A stretch of 64,000 nucleotides of DNA from Oxyruncus cristatus (Eukaryota > Chordata > Aves > Passeriformes > Cotingidae): contig VXAY01005267.1 in the NCBI GenBank assembly GCA_013399855.1, positions 250,342 through 314,341 on the forward strand, in the 5' to 3' direction. Positions within the stretch are counted from its first letter, which is position 1, and each line of letters opens with the position of its first letter. The position numbers and the translations under genes are program-made. This document shows positions 1 through 13,100 of the stretch, piece after piece. The notes beneath the pieces are model-generated. The model did not search any database and was not told the origin of the DNA. It was given only the letters and a program-made list of their open reading frames with translations.

Positions 1-2729
1 AGAAAATATATTATCAGCGATGTACAAACACAAGCTAGAACAAAAAGGGTAATAATTTTTGAAGTAATAAATTTTGAAGACTTTAATTTTATTTTTTGCT
101 GATTTACGAAGTTTAGGGCTGAGCCTAATGGGACCATTAAACAACTACTAAGTGTTGAGAACTGTCATATTCAGAAGAAAGTCTCATTTCAGCAAAATTA
201 ATCCAAGTAGCTAGCTCAAAATATACTTGCAAGTACCTTCCCACTAGTTGTCAAGGCTGGATCCCCATGCCAACTTGGATATGGTTTTTTCTATTTTTTG
301 TAATAATTTTTGGTAATCATTTACACTAGAACTATACTATGTGAGTAAGGAAGGCTAAGAAAAGTGATGAATCATGGGACAGTAAAGGGACAAGTCTTTC
401 CTCTGTTCATCAAAGAGGGCAATTCAAAGACATGGAGACAAGCATCTGTTCTTTAAAAAAATCTCATGAATCTGACTTTTGGTCTCTGAGTCCATTTTTT
501 TTTTATTAAATGAGTTGCTGTCAAGAGGTAACTTGAACAAGAAATGTACCTTTGCATGAACTGCACGTATGGGACTTACATGTGTGTGAAATAAGGATAC
601 AGTAAAGTATATAAGGATAAATACCTATGTGCCATATCTGCAGTCAGAATTAAGCCTTAGGCTTCATTCTTCACTCAGAAAACAAAAAGAAAAGGTGTTA
701 TTGAATAACTCAGTGCAAGATTTACAACTGACTACAGTGCAATAAAAAAAAAAAAAACCTTCAAAAAGTAATTTATGTACAGAAGCCAGTTAAATGAGAT
801 AGAGAGAAGCAGGTCCAACATTTCTGCAAAGTGCCTTCTATTTATATTGTACAGAAATTGTAAAGAAAAAAAGCTGTTAACTGAAGTGTTTTGAGGTTTG
901 CTTTCAGATATTTATTCATCTGAGACCTAAGAAGTATCTTACTTGTCCTCAGAACAAGTCTCTGTGTATAGGAGAATGTTCTGCCTCAGAGGAAAGCACT
1001 CGTCAGCTTAGGAATCAGTGACCTTTGTCTCTGGTTCGGGATCCCATTTATTAGATATTCCAAAGCAATAGTATTACATCCCAAGATCTTAGCTGAGGCT
1101 GTGACCACAGTATGTTCCCAGTCTAACCATTCATGGTAGTTTACAAATCTCCATCTGTATGTTGGATGCATTGCTGATGGTCTCAGATAACATAAGCAAA
1201 AGCAAATTGACCTCCTAAATCACAACACTGTGCCCTCCAAATCTGACTGTCAAGGCTGTGGGATGTTGGCTCCCCCACTTAGAGCTTATATTTCTCTGTT
1301 ACCACTGACTCTCATTATTCACAGATGGCACCAGTCCCAGAAATTAAAAAGTGGTTGTGTTATGTATATCCATGTCAATGTTAACCCTTGCTAATGGAAA
1401 TGAATCTTACATGTCGAAATCTCTTCTGAACATCCCCCTCTTTTAGCTTTGTGAAATTACCAGAGGAAAAACACTCCCTCACAGGTCAGATGTAAGTGCC
1501 ATGTCTTTTGTATTTCCCATATTTTAAGCTATACTGGCATTGCTAAGAAAAGAAAAAGCCGGGGGCTTATTTCTTTTGTAATGGGCCTGGTCAGTAGAGC
1601 ACAGCCATGGTGGTAAGATCAGGGAGAAAAGTGCTATGTTTGCACATTCCAGGGAAACCCTTGTATGTAAGCCAAGATATGAAATATTATGACTAGTTAT
1701 TCCTAACATTTTAGGATTGAACACACTCCAGCCAGTTGCCATTAAGCTCTCCTTTCTTTTAGGGGTGTATAAAACTCATTTTGTGCTCGAGGAATAAGTT
1801 ACCTTCGTAATTTTTTTTCCAGACAAGTGCATGACCTGAACCAGATCCCTCTTAGCCAGATTTTGCTTCCTCAGTTGCACCCATCAGCATGATGCTGGTG
1901 GAGGCAAATGTGAGATGGAAACATGACAACTGGATGTGCTTCCAGGAGCTGTTCTCCAAAACCTCATTGTAATCCTGTGTTGCCAGCTTTTTGGGTAGCA
2001 CTGAAAAATAAGCAGGTTCCCAAAGCAGAGCTAGAGAGAAACACCACCCCCATCATTCATGAAGCACTTCTTGATGCAGGGAAACTCCTATTGGCTAAAT
2101 TTGGATCCCTTTCTTCATTCAGAAATATCTTTATTTTATTTACTTAAACATGTATGTTGATACAATTACAGCTTCACTCACAGATGTAAAGGGCATAAAC
2201 CACCTTAAGGCCATTTCTGACTCTAAAACATGGGTCATTACCTTACCTGAAATTGATTCTTCTTGAACAGGAGCAGGACCTGAGAAGGACTAGACAGAAA
2301 AGACATCCACCTTATCACAGAGAATGGTAAATATTTGCAGTAGTTTCCTATTCTTAATCTAACTGAAATAATGTGCCTTCAGCTTTCCGTTGGATTTTCT
2401 TGTGTATTTTTATAAGTGAAAACTCCCCTATTAGATAGCGTTCATTCCACATGAAAGCACTTACAAACCATAATCAACTTTTGCTTTGATATACTAAATA
2501 TAAATATACTTACCCTGTGGAGTCACTCCATTTTACTGCCATTTTTTAGATTCATATTCTTGTGGTTCTTCCCTGAACTACCGACAGCATCCCTCTTGAG
2601 CTGCTGACATCAGGACCAACGTTATTCCAGTATCTTTATCGATGTCAAATGCACATAAGCCCTTTACTGCCCTTTGGTGCTATCCTCTACACATAGAAAA
2701 AGATTTCATGGCCCTTCCAGCAACATGAT
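1..2729. other. Unique non-coding sequence, nothing recognised
   Basis: AT-rich sequence with no open frame longer than about 75 codons and no repeat family I recognise. A 14-base A run lies at 744-757. No promoter, RNA gene or exon could be supported. I read it as intergenic or intronic. Confidence 0.6.
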
Positions 2730-3490
2730 TTCGGAGGGCTCTGGGGCTCAAGTGGTGATCTACCAGCACCCACAGTTCATTTTTCAGTCTCGATTTCCCA
2801 AAGAAAAACTCCTCATATGTGAAGTAAGGCCTAAGATATTTGTTCTTAAATAGATTCTTTATGTTGGGTTACATGGAAATACCTGGTATTTCTTTTGAAC
2901 CTGCTCCTCAAGCAATGACAAAAAAGCATTGCCCACTTCTGCACGCTTCTAAATTTGGGTTCATCAGAAAGTATAATTAGCAAAGGCACTGCCTCCTTCT
3001 TCATTGCTGGAAGCATTGTTAATAAGCACAAGGCTGATACGCAGAACCCACTCTCTGAGCCCAACGTTAGGTTAGGTTGTTATATCCCACACTAGCTAGC
3101 TTTAAAACAAGTTGGTTGTCTAAGTGTGTTCATCATGTTAGTTCTGATGTCTGTCAGAATCTCTCATAGTGCTATATGGCAAATACATCCAAAGTTGAAG
3201 TATAAAATATTACCACAATTCCTTTTATTCACCATATTTTTAGTCTTACAAAAATAGCGCATTAATTTGATAAGATCTTTCTTCCATTAATCTGTGTTGA
3301 TTGCCATTAATTAAATTGCACTGTTTTAATACTTTATTAATTGACTTTCCTATCAGCAACTCCGTCACTCTGCCTGGAATAGACATCAAACTGACAGGCC
3401 TATAATTACCTGGTTGTTCTATTTTGTCTACAGAAGTATTGGCAAAATATTTGCTTTCTTCCAATCCCTCCTCAGACAGATGTTGGGTTT
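2730..3490 (-). mobile_element. Ancient CR1-clade LINE fragment with reverse-transcriptase block
   Basis: This is a decayed minus-strand fragment of a CR1-type non-LTR retrotransposon, which copies itself through RNA by target-primed reverse transcription. The best evidence is at 3372-3407. Read on the minus strand it gives NYRPVSLMSIPG, the well-known CR1 reverse-transcriptase block (usually NYRPVSLTSVPG). The next codons, down to about 3290, still follow the family with a basic and hydrophobic pattern and an intact short frame (3464 to 3246). Towards 2750 the plus strand reads like the antisense of later CR1 sequence (a 'ctaccagcaccc' stretch near 2760), but the match there is weak. Neither a 5' end nor a 3' end is visible, and only part of the enzyme remains. 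The divergence suggests an insertion older than the avian CR1 tails elsewhere in the window. The core is secure, the left half much less so. Confidence 0.72.
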
Positions 3491-4576
3491 AGGCAGTGTG
3501 CACATCTTTCTTAATTGTAGCTTTTTGAAGACCTAATGAAATTTTTCTGAGTTGCTGTAAATTATTATTCACAATTTTGTTGGTTTAAATTTTCTCCTGC
3601 AGGCTGGTTGATACATCCCTTTATTTTTTTCAGCTTTATGAAACAGGATCTTCCAAGGCAATAAGTGTAAATTTAACTGGGTAGGACTTTATCTTGCTTG
3701 TCTGTAAAACATGTAAAATACATTTTAAAAGCACAGAAAACATACAACCAAGTCATTATTATTTCCACCTAAGCAAACTCTAAATTTTGTGATTAATACT
3801 TCCCTGTCAGGATGAGGTCTACTGTAGAAGTTTCCCATGCCAGATACAGCTCTCTTTGAGTCAGGAAGTTGCTTTGTGTATTTTTTCTTGGAAATCCAAG
3901 AATACTTTAGTACTTGCATCATGAGACATCCCTTTGCTCTCCCTTCAGATTTATCTTGCCAAGACTGAAAGTGCCATATATAGTGAAAGGCTTTTAAAAG
4001 GCTAATAGGGAAGGTCACCCTACACCGAGAGGTAGGGCTGGTTAGATGAGCCAATTCTGGATTGTTTGGAACAAAGCCTTGCTTCATGCTATACTGTCAG
4101 TGTGACCACGCTGCTGGCACTGAAGACTGAAGTCTGTGAGAGCACTAAAATCGGAGAGTTTTTCTTGAGTACTGGCCTGGGTATCATTAGAACATTACCC
4201 AGAGAGAGTTACTGTCATGATTCTGGCTCAGCGCTGTGCTGCTGCTGGCCAGGTGTGTCACAGCTTTCAAATGATAAGCATCAGATCTGTCCTAATATGG
4301 AGAAGAAGAAAAAAAAATAATTTCATTGTCCTTCTGCATCTGTGCTCTGGCTGAAGGTAGGAGAGGTCTTTCAGATCCCATGGAGCATGAAGAGTAGCAG
4401 CTCTGCAGGCACCAGCCTGTGCCTCTTTGTTTGCAAAGTGCTTCCTGTTTGGATTTCCATGAGCATTTTTTTACCCTCCATTTACTTAAGTGATGACATC
4501 AACCAGACAAAAAGGTATATGATCTTACTGAAAATGAGCTTTTCTCCTCTTCAAGCGTAGGAGTTTTGTAGGTACA
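3491..4576. other. Spacer between two old CR1 fragments
   Basis: No recognised feature. A 120-codon minus-strand frame (4087-3725) resembles no family known to me, and it sits between two CR1-clade fragments of the same orientation. It may hold further CR1 sequence too decayed to see by eye, or chance open sequence. A short A-rich run is at about 4303-4318. Confidence 0.45.
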
Positions 4577-5600
4577 CTAAAACCATAAAATGACCTTACA
4601 AAGTCAGACCAATGGTCCATCTCACACGGTGCCTTCTCTCACACACAGGGCAATAGCAAATGTCCGTGGCAGAGGACAAGAGAGCGCAAGCATGTAATGG
4701 CACACCCTCATAGTGGTCTCTCCAGCTCGTCTCCCAGTGACTTGCAACCCATTTGCTTGCTGAACCAGCAGCAGTGCCTTTCTATTTGATACCCATTGGT
4801 GGATTTCTCTAGCGCAAATTCTTCTCATTTGGTTTTTGAACCTCGTGTGCTCTTAGCAACAGCAGCATCCTGCGGCCAGGCGTTTCATAACTTAATTGTA
4901 TATATGAAAAAGTAGCTCTTTGTTTGAACTTGTGTCATTCAAGCCTCCTAATTTCATTTGATACCGTCTCGTTACTGTATTAGAAGAAACAGCAAACAGT
5001 AATTCTGTACTTACTTTCTGCCTGCTGTTCATGATTTTATAGAGCGTGTTTTATATCCCATCTCTTTTCACAGCTGAAGAATCTCAGTCTATTTAATATT
5101 TCCTTTATAAAATATCTAATTTCACTGTTTCTTTTCTGCTTCTGCTATACCCTTTGGGATAGGAAACCAGAATCCTACTCAATATTCAGGATACAGCAGC
5201 TGTATGGATTATAGCAGCATACTGTTCGTTCTGTATTTCTTTCTGATAGTTATAGATACCAGCTTGCATTTCTGATCACTACTAATTGCTATGCTGGATG
5301 TGACAGTTTGTGACTGTGGCTGTATTAATGACTCCAAGGTTTCTGTGTCCCCTCCGTGATCAGAGCCCATTGCTGGGTCATGCAGTTAAGGTTATCTTCC
5401 CCCTTGAGAACTGTTTTGCATTTATCAACATTGGATTTCTTTCCTCTGCCATTTTATTACTCAGTCCTACTGTAGCATAAGGCCCCTATAAAGCTCCTCA
5501 GAGTCAGTTTTCCTTTTCGTTACCCAACGTGAGCAAACATTGCAGACACGTTACTTACTCCCATTTGCTGATAATTTTGAATGTAGCCTGCAGGGCCATA
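4577..5600 (-). mobile_element. Ancient (reptile-type) CR1/L3-like LINE, 3' half
   Basis: The minus strand carries the 3' part of an old CR1-clade LINE of the type I associate with turtles and crocodilians. At 5418-5451 the minus strand encodes the C-terminal reverse-transcriptase motif: tryptophan-glutamine-arginine-lysine, a frameshifting insertion of about four bases, then NVDKC. The family consensus here is WQMKFNVDKC. Further 5' in the element (plus strand to about 5600) the 'agcaaac..ttgc..gttacttactccc' pattern follows the antisense CR1 order. The left end at 4603-4622 reads 'gtcagaccaatggtccatct', which I recall as the 3' terminal region of these elements. Element coordinates overlap those of the fragment at 2730-3490, so they are two separate insertions. 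It is broken by frameshifts and non-functional. Confidence 0.72.
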
Positions 5601-8345
5601 TATGTACTAGTGTTCAGTGTCGGGAGTGGCTGACAGTAATGTCAGAGCCAACCTTCAAGGCAGCATATGGATTCAGTCTGTGGAAAGAGGATAGATTAGA
5701 AAGAGAGCTTAGCTGTCCTGCAAGCTTTTTGGTGGTTCAGAGGTAGCCTTGGCTCCTTTTCTTATTGAAAATGAAGTATGTAACAAGCACTTAAGCTGAA
5801 ATCAGTCACCTTGGGCTCCATCAGCAGTCAGCAATGGCCCTCCTTAAGGGTAAGTTCAATCCTAGGTGAGCTAAAAAGAAGTTTTCTGTTTCTTTCCATC
5901 AATCATAGAAGAAAATTATCCATTGTTAAGCACCCAGTTTAAGCATTTCTAATGACATGGAGTAATTCCAGACTGCAGTTTGTAGGCTTTTTTTGGTGAA
6001 TTGTGGACTGTGCAGTTTTGCAAGCAGAGGGAAAGAGAAGTTGTAGAGTATCACCTAGGCTGGAACACTGGCTATTTGAAGCATGTTATAGCTGATCTAT
6101 AATTGACATGCTTATTTTGACAGGCTGGCTCTTGTTATTTTTCAATGGGTGTGGGAGGAAATAGCAGTGCATAAAACTTGCACATTACTAATACCATTGC
6201 CATATAAAACAAATATTTGAATAGGAAGTTTCAGAAATGATTCAGTGCTCTAACTACAGAATATCCTACAGGAATTTTTTATAGTAACAGAATTAATGAA
6301 AAGCAAATCGTATTTCTCCACCATGAGCATAGGGTGGTCCCAGTGCAGCAGAGCCAATGTGATACTCCATCTCAAGGATAGAAAAAGCAGGTTCTACAGA
6401 TTGCTGGCCCCCTGGGTGACTGAAGCTTGATTTGAAAGGGCTCCTTGAACTGAGAGGTTGCTATATGCTTTTTAAGTGACTGCACCAGATCGTGTGTGGG
6501 TGCAGCAGACAGGGGCTAAAAGCCCTGAGCTGCAATACAGAAGCAATTGAAAGCCACTCTGTTGTTGCTGCTCTACCAACTGCAAAGGAAAACTCTCTTC
6601 CCACCCCTGCAGACTATTCTAACCACATCCTTTGAAGGTACTGAAGTTATTTCACTCACTTAGCCCACAGTTTTCTCAACATTAAGTCATAACTTGAAAG
6701 CTACAGGGTGAGGAGATAATTGTTACGTCAGTAACAACATTTCATTCAAACACTGTCATAAGCGGAGGATTTCTAGGTGCTGAAAATGTGATATGACCAC
6801 CAAACAAAGAAGCCAAAATATAGCTTTAAAAATAACCACATTTGCACCATGGCTGTGTAGTTTACTGGGAACAAGTTGCACAAAGTTTGCTCTCAGATCT
6901 CTCTTATCTGCAGTGTGGCTGTTCCACTGTAGTTAGGAACAGCATGCAAAGTTTGACACAGATACTGCATCTTCTGATTTGTTGTGCTGACTTTATCACA
7001 AAATAACTTTGAGCTTTCTCAGTTTGTGTGTTGGATCTCTATGGGAAAATGAGGGAAAAACACTACATTAATGAACTCCTGGAGAACTGTGTTTTTTTCA
7101 GATGCAACAGTAAAAAGGGGACACGTGAATTTGTGTAGCTGAAACAAATTTAGTGCATCCCTGGCACCACTTCTACAATCCCTACTATGTGCAGTGACAA
7201 AACATTGTCTGTGAACTTCAACATCTTGACCACAGAAAATTTCCAATTTTTTAAATTTTCAGTAACTTTTAAAATGTTGTTGGGTGCATGATAGGTTTTT
7301 GGTACTGGGAAATCCACCTCAGACTGGAGAATTCCCTTTATCTTTTTGAAAGAGGAAAAGCCTGTGTGTCATATCTACTTTGTTCCTAGAATTACTTTTA
7401 GATTGAAATGTAGTAGACTACTATTTTTTACTTGCATCTGTTTTAATGATCGCATATATGTGATACTGTAACAGGTGGAGTTATTTATACACATGGAAAA
7501 AGATGTAAGTTGTTCAAGATCTTAAAATAACTTGTGTACTAAAGGAATCCTTTCTGTGAACAGTAGAAAAGGGTGGAGGTGTGGGGAGGAAATGAGCATA
7601 AGGTTGTTTTATTTCTGTCTCACAAGGCATGAATGAATACCTGCTGTCATCTAATATATCCATCTATGTGGGTCTCCAGTCGGCTACTTACTGGGATTTC
7701 ATCTGTACTTTTTCTCCTGGCTTCCTCAGCTAAGGTGGAAAATGGCTATTGAACAGAGAAGTTTTATGTTTTCAAGGTGCAATAAGCTTGAGAAGTGCAC
7801 ATTTTTTTCTAGGTCTTAGGTATGTGGAAATGAATGGAAACAATACTAGAACTAAAGTAAAGAGCTGTCCCTTAAACTCGAAAGCTTGTAACATCGTGCA
7901 GCAGTGATGCAACAGTTCATGAGACTAGCAAGTGTAATTCTGATCCCTCTACTTTGCCAGACTGTGACACTGGCAGATTTCCAGAATAAGCCAGTTTCAG
8001 AACTGTGGAGCCTCCAAATATGATCTTCTTTCAGTCACAGAGATTTCTGCTCCAGGAAAGGAAAGATTCATCTGGCAGATTATAATCACTACTGTACAAG
8101 ATGGTGAAAGAAGTGATCTTTCCTAAACTGGGTTGCCAGCTACTCCGGGACTAGTCAACACCTTGAACTGCGCTGGGAAGCAGTGGTGACTTGGCTCAAG
8201 TATCACTATATCTCATCCCCCTCTTGTGATGCAAACCACTGTTTTTTCAATAGGTGCTGCAACGGCAACTCCCAACCTTTGCTGAAACAACCCAAATGCT
8301 TCAGAGTTTCCAGAGCCATCCCCATTCTGGGCTTTCACTTCCCAG
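5601..8345. other. Unique non-coding sequence
   Basis: No open frame above about 75 codons and no recognised repeat. Nothing supports an exon, RNA gene or promoter. Confidence 0.55.
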
Positions 8346-8443
8346 AAAAAAAAAAAAAAAAACAAAAAAAACCCAAACCCACAACCAACCAAAAAACAAA
8401 ACAAACCCAAACCAACAACCCCCCCCCAAAAAAAAACAATGAA
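8346..8443 (+). repeat. A/C-only low-complexity tract
   Basis: About 100 bases made almost entirely of A and C: a 17-A run (8346-8362), then irregular AAACCC- and AACC-like units, a 9-C run (8419-8427) and another 9-A run. Open frames across it on both strands are products of composition only. A degenerated poly-A tail is one possible origin, but no retroposon body is recognisable upstream. Confidence 0.9.
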
Positions 8444-9757
8444 GATGACACTCATACCTGATTTTTGGGCTCTTACTGCAGGACAGACCAGCCATACCCA
8501 GACCAGGTCCTAGGGGATGCTCTGCTTTCCTCATCCCATTGTGGGGTAGCAGCTCCAGGTTTCTATAGCTCAGCCTGGGACATGTATCGCAGGACATCGA
8601 GGCTGCAAAGTCGTGGGCAGGGGGAATGTTTATAACTGAGAGGTGTAGTTGTATCTCCCATCTCCCATGGGGTTTCTATCTCCATAGGGCCCAGTACCAG
8701 CATAGAGAAAGAGGAGAGTTCAGGCAAAGGTTGGTCATAAATTACCAAGGGAAGTTCCTCAACATCACATGGGACCCAGCACCAGAATGGCTACATGAAA
8801 TCAAATAACCCCGATCTACAGACTAGCTGTAATAAACAGAGACTTTAATGTATTTCAAAACAACAACAATATTGTGTTGTTTAAGTACGATGATCTTGAT
8901 AACCTTTTCCTAACCTGACTAATCAATACCCCAAGTTCTCTTTCCTTTCTAATCCTAGAAAATCATATAAAGGAGTATACTGTGTTTGTGACAAACCTGA
9001 ATCACTGGGGTGGTCCTGATAATGGGATACTTGGTTAGACATGAGCTTTAGTTTTGGTGAATTCTGTGGCTCCTGCCAACACCTTAAGAAGATTACCATT
9101 TCTGGTAAGGGCTCGAAACATTAAAGGAAAACTAAAAAGAGAGCAAGTTCTTTCAAGAGACTAAAGCTGATGCTGTGGGCAATTGGGATGAACTACATCA
9201 GCTTTCAGAGATTAAAGAGGAAAAACTGCAAAGAAGATTTACCAGTTGAAACTCTGTGTCATTAAAGATCACTATTTTTTGCCTTCAAAATAAAATTAAT
9301 TTAAAAAATGAAACTATATGTGTGTTTGCTTAGGAGTAGGAACAACCAACCATTCCTCCACCTACTGCTCAGCTGCTGCTTTATGTAAGAAATGACTACT
9401 CATTTTTAACATTTTTGGTATCTTTCCTAAATAAATAAAAAAAAAGAAAGGGCAATATTAATTCAAAGAAACAGCTGCCCATCTTGATACCCACAGTTAT
9501 CTATTGTAGCTAAATATGGGCAAAAATGTAATAGTCTGGCATTCAGTAGTTCCTTGTTACAATTATGAGCATAGTTAGTTGACTGTCTGATGTTAAGGTT
9601 GACTAACTATGTTAGTCAAGAGGAACCTTGATTTTTGTTGTTTATAACTTTATCAGACTCCAACAAACTGAATTGAAAATACCCTTGCCAGACATCTGTC
9701 TCAACCTTGTTTTATGTATTTCCTTTTGGAAAATTTCAGCTAAAATTCGTTTGGGAT
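8444..9757. other. Unique non-coding sequence with a short inverted repeat
   Basis: No gene or interspersed repeat recognised. A 10-bp perfect inverted repeat (9570-9579 with 9602-9611, catagttagt/actaactatg) with a 22-base loop is the only structure noted. Confidence 0.5.
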
Positions 9758-9777
9758 AAAAAAAAAAAAAAAAAAAA
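9758..9777 (+). repeat. Poly-A run (20 A)
   Basis: A homopolymer of 20 A. No retrogene or LINE body is recognisable directly upstream, so a retroposon tail is possible but unproven. Confidence 0.9.
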
Positions 9778-9894
9778 GGACAACAGAGTCTGTGTTTGGC
9801 CTCGTGTGTGTCATTGGTGGCTCTTTCAGCCCCGTGCTTAAACAGCAAAAGCTAGAGGAAAAGAGAGGGTTCTTTTTTTCGTACCACCAGAGAA

Positions 9895-10199
9895 ATGTTT
9901 TTGGTGGTGCCATGAAACAAACCTACCTGATCAAATCGTAACCTACCCTAGGACTACCAAAATACGAGACCTAAGTTCACGGAAGAGGCCTCTGCAATGA
10001 CCATGTTCTACCAAGTTCTGAGGCTAAGCAGGATTTTCTGCTCATTACAGGGGATGCTGTAGAAGTGCCAGACAGGAATCAATCCTACTCCTTTATCCCT
10101 TCTGGACTCTCCTGTCATTCTACATTATTGGATGGGTATAAAATGACAGAAGAGGTGCATATTCCTCTTGCTTTAATAAAGTGCTTAAGTTACTGAACA
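9895..10199 (+). mobile_element. Possible solo-LTR-like module (TATA box close to AATAAA)
   Basis: A TATAAAA motif at 10137-10143 is followed 38 bases later by AATAAA at 10175-10180. Compact promoter-to-polyadenylation spacing like this is typical of the U3/R part of a retroviral or LTR-retrotransposon terminal repeat and unusual for an ordinary gene. A TG at 9895 and a CA at 10198-10199 could bound a terminal repeat of about 305 bases. I could not see matching target-site duplications, and no partner LTR or internal region is recognised. A chance pairing of two AT-rich motifs is a real alternative. Confidence 0.25.
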
Positions 10200-13100
10200 G
10201 TTGATCTTCCTCTGCATTTTTCTCAATGTCTCTTGCATAACTATCTTTGGAGAGATAACGACAAAGAGGTCAAAATGAGTTTAGGATATATTTTATGAAA
10301 AGTACAGATTCAAGGTAATGTGTTAGTAAAACTGGACTCCGTAGTTTGAACAAAAGGACCAAAAAAAAAAAATTAACCTGCACAGCCAGCATTCTGTACA
10401 AAATGGAATTACTGAGGGAGAAAAACAGCTAAAAACTAGTAGAATTAATATTAAAATTGCTAGCATTTATATATGATAGAAAAACATTTTTAAAAAGGTT
10501 TATCTCTTGGGAATTTTAGCCAGTAGCAAAGTTGTCAGCTGGTGTGACTAGCCTGGCTTGCTGTGAAGAGTGTTCCATTCTCCTAAGGAAGAGGTCACTG
10601 TTTTAGTGGCAAAGAAATCATACCACGTAATAAATGTTCAAAATGTTGATTGTATTTATCAGTGGGTAGGAGGAAAATAGTACATATAATGTTTAGATAC
10701 AAAATGTCCCCTTCAGATTTAATGACACGTCTCTCTCAAATTAAAGGGTCAGATACCAGAATACATGCCAGGAAAAATTTGGATAAAAGATCAAATCTAG
10801 GGTAGATTGATCAATAGTAGCAAGGAACTTGCAATGAAAATTGCAGCACTTTAGCAGCTCAAAGGATACTCAGGGAATAAGGTAAATATTCTGAGAGGGT
10901 GTTTTTTTTAGAAGGGAATAAAAGAGATTTCAAAAGTTAAATCTCTCAGCTTTCTTATTACATCGTGTTTACATAATCACATCCAGATGCTTTGGGCAAT
11001 AGTCGCTTCCTGTGCTTACAGTTGGCTGTTGTCTCATCATTCCTTTATTAATCTTCGTGAGGATTAGCAAAACAAACAAGATAACTGTGAAGCTGAAAAC
11101 AATTTCATGCTGCTTCCTATGAGAAATTGTTTCCAAGGAGCAATGTTATCTTTTTACATAACCTGGATTTCCTCACAAAATGTGTTGGGAATTTTTTGCT
11201 ATAGGTATACTTTCAGTCTCAGAGGTAGAAAAGTGCTGAACTCCTCTTTCCTCACTCTCAAACATAGGTAGGATTTTGCATACCCACAGCTCATAGCAGG
11301 AACAAGGCATTGATTTTTTAAAGTCTTCCATCCAGCCTTTGTGTGCAAGACCATGCACACCCATAGAGGCCTATAAAGAACAGCACCTTTCACATTATTG
11401 TCTAGCTAAAAATAGGCCATGCACTTACTATAACATGACATTTACCAAGCAGCTATTTCCTCTGCATGTCAGCAGAATAAAATATACATAAATAAAATAT
11501 CCTCCACACGCTGAAAATAGCACTCTGTAATCATCCCAGTGCACAGGACAGAGTTATTGTGCAATGACAGCACACCTTGTTGAGTGATAGTGCAGAGCTT
11601 TTACCCTGTGCCTAGCAACATACCCAAGCATGGGATCAGAGTCTACGCCCTGCCTTATTGCTCAACAGAACCTGGCAAACATCCCTTGATGTTACCCTGG
11701 CCCATATCCACATATTTTACTAATATATGTAACAACTTCACATTGATCTTAAGGATAGACACGGTTACGTGTCTTCAAGGTCTGAGGCTGTTTGTATCTT
11801 GAATTCTCTTGCAGGAATCAGAACCATTGAAGGAGAGAGGCTTTCCTGGCTAGTGCAGCACAGGTAGCACTTAACAGAAAGTCTTAACTGTTGAACCACA
11901 TAAATTAAGTTGAATATTGCCACCAAAGAGTTGCAAAGTAAGGAAGAAGTTAAATTAACCATTGCAATCTCCTTGATAAAGTATCTCACACATTCTATAT
12001 ATAAAGTTATATTTTAAATGGAAAACATGTATTCAAAACATAATAGTTTAACCTTTAGGAGATCCTGGGTTTTTTGTTTTACTTTAAGTGTATTTTAAGT
12101 GTATGCAAATCAAAGGCAGTGATTTTAAAGCATTGTCATCCCAAGTCTATGATTATTCAGTATTAGGTTGTCACTCAGACTCCTGGGGAAGTAGGATCAC
12201 TGTGTCTCTTCTTGTCATGGAAGCCACCATCTTGTCTCATTTGAGTCAGAGGATCTACCACCTTGAATTCAACCTATGTGTTAAACATGCAGCTCCTGGG
12301 AATTTCCTCTGCTGGAAGAGCAATTCAACTGCAGAACGTGTCTCATTTTTGTGAAACAGTAGTTGCACAGAGTGAGGAATGACAAAATATCTAAAAATAC
12401 TCTAAGGCCAAAGAATAAATTGACATTTCTTCTAGGTTTATCCTTTATTTTTTTTGTAATTTGTATTTCTAAAATTGGCTTCAAATAATTTTAATGGTTT
12501 CCTGGTAAGATTTGACCAATAATTAAGGTGAGACTTCATATTAGGAATCAAAAGTACCTAATTGTACACTCAGGGTTTTGAAGTGAATTGGGCAAGATCT
12601 GGAAAAACAGAACACCCATCTAGTTCTCTCTTGTCTACAAACTAAAATGTTGTCTTTACCAGTAGAGGCAGAAGCTCAACATAATGAAAACATCTCTATA
12701 GATGTTACCTTACATTTTAGAAAGCCTATTTTAAATGATGCTTTAAGTTCCTTTTTTACAATTTCCACTGAATGGTTTTACAAGCCCTGGTAATCACAGA
12801 ACCATCAACTGAAGTCCCAGTTCAGCCATACCTTTCCCCTGGATGGAGCTCAAAGCTGGAATGGTGCCCATGTCCCCCCAGGGTTGGGTAACAGCCTACC
12901 CAAGTGTTGAAATAAAATTGAGGTTTTGCTAACACATACAGTTACAGGAGACCTCAAATTCCACAAGGTCCATCACACTCACAGGACAGAAATTTATAAT
13001 AGACAAAGTTGTACACAATCAAAATGGACCTAAAATCAGCATCTTTACAAAATTATGGGATATTTTCTGACAATAAACAGGAAACAGAGGAAAATTTTTC

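Noticed and set aside
3066..3080. 'ttaggttaggtt' as an interstitial telomere repeat
   Set aside because: Only two imperfect units, with TTAGG rather than TTAGGG, so it is too short to mean anything.
8183..8597. Open frames on both strands (60-98 codons) across the A/C tract
   Set aside because: They arise from low-complexity composition (poly-lysine, glutamine, asparagine or phenylalanine-type runs), not coding sequence.
12781..12905. 'aatcacagaaccatcaa' resembling a CR1 tail
   Set aside because: The downstream sequence does not match the CR1 3' region.
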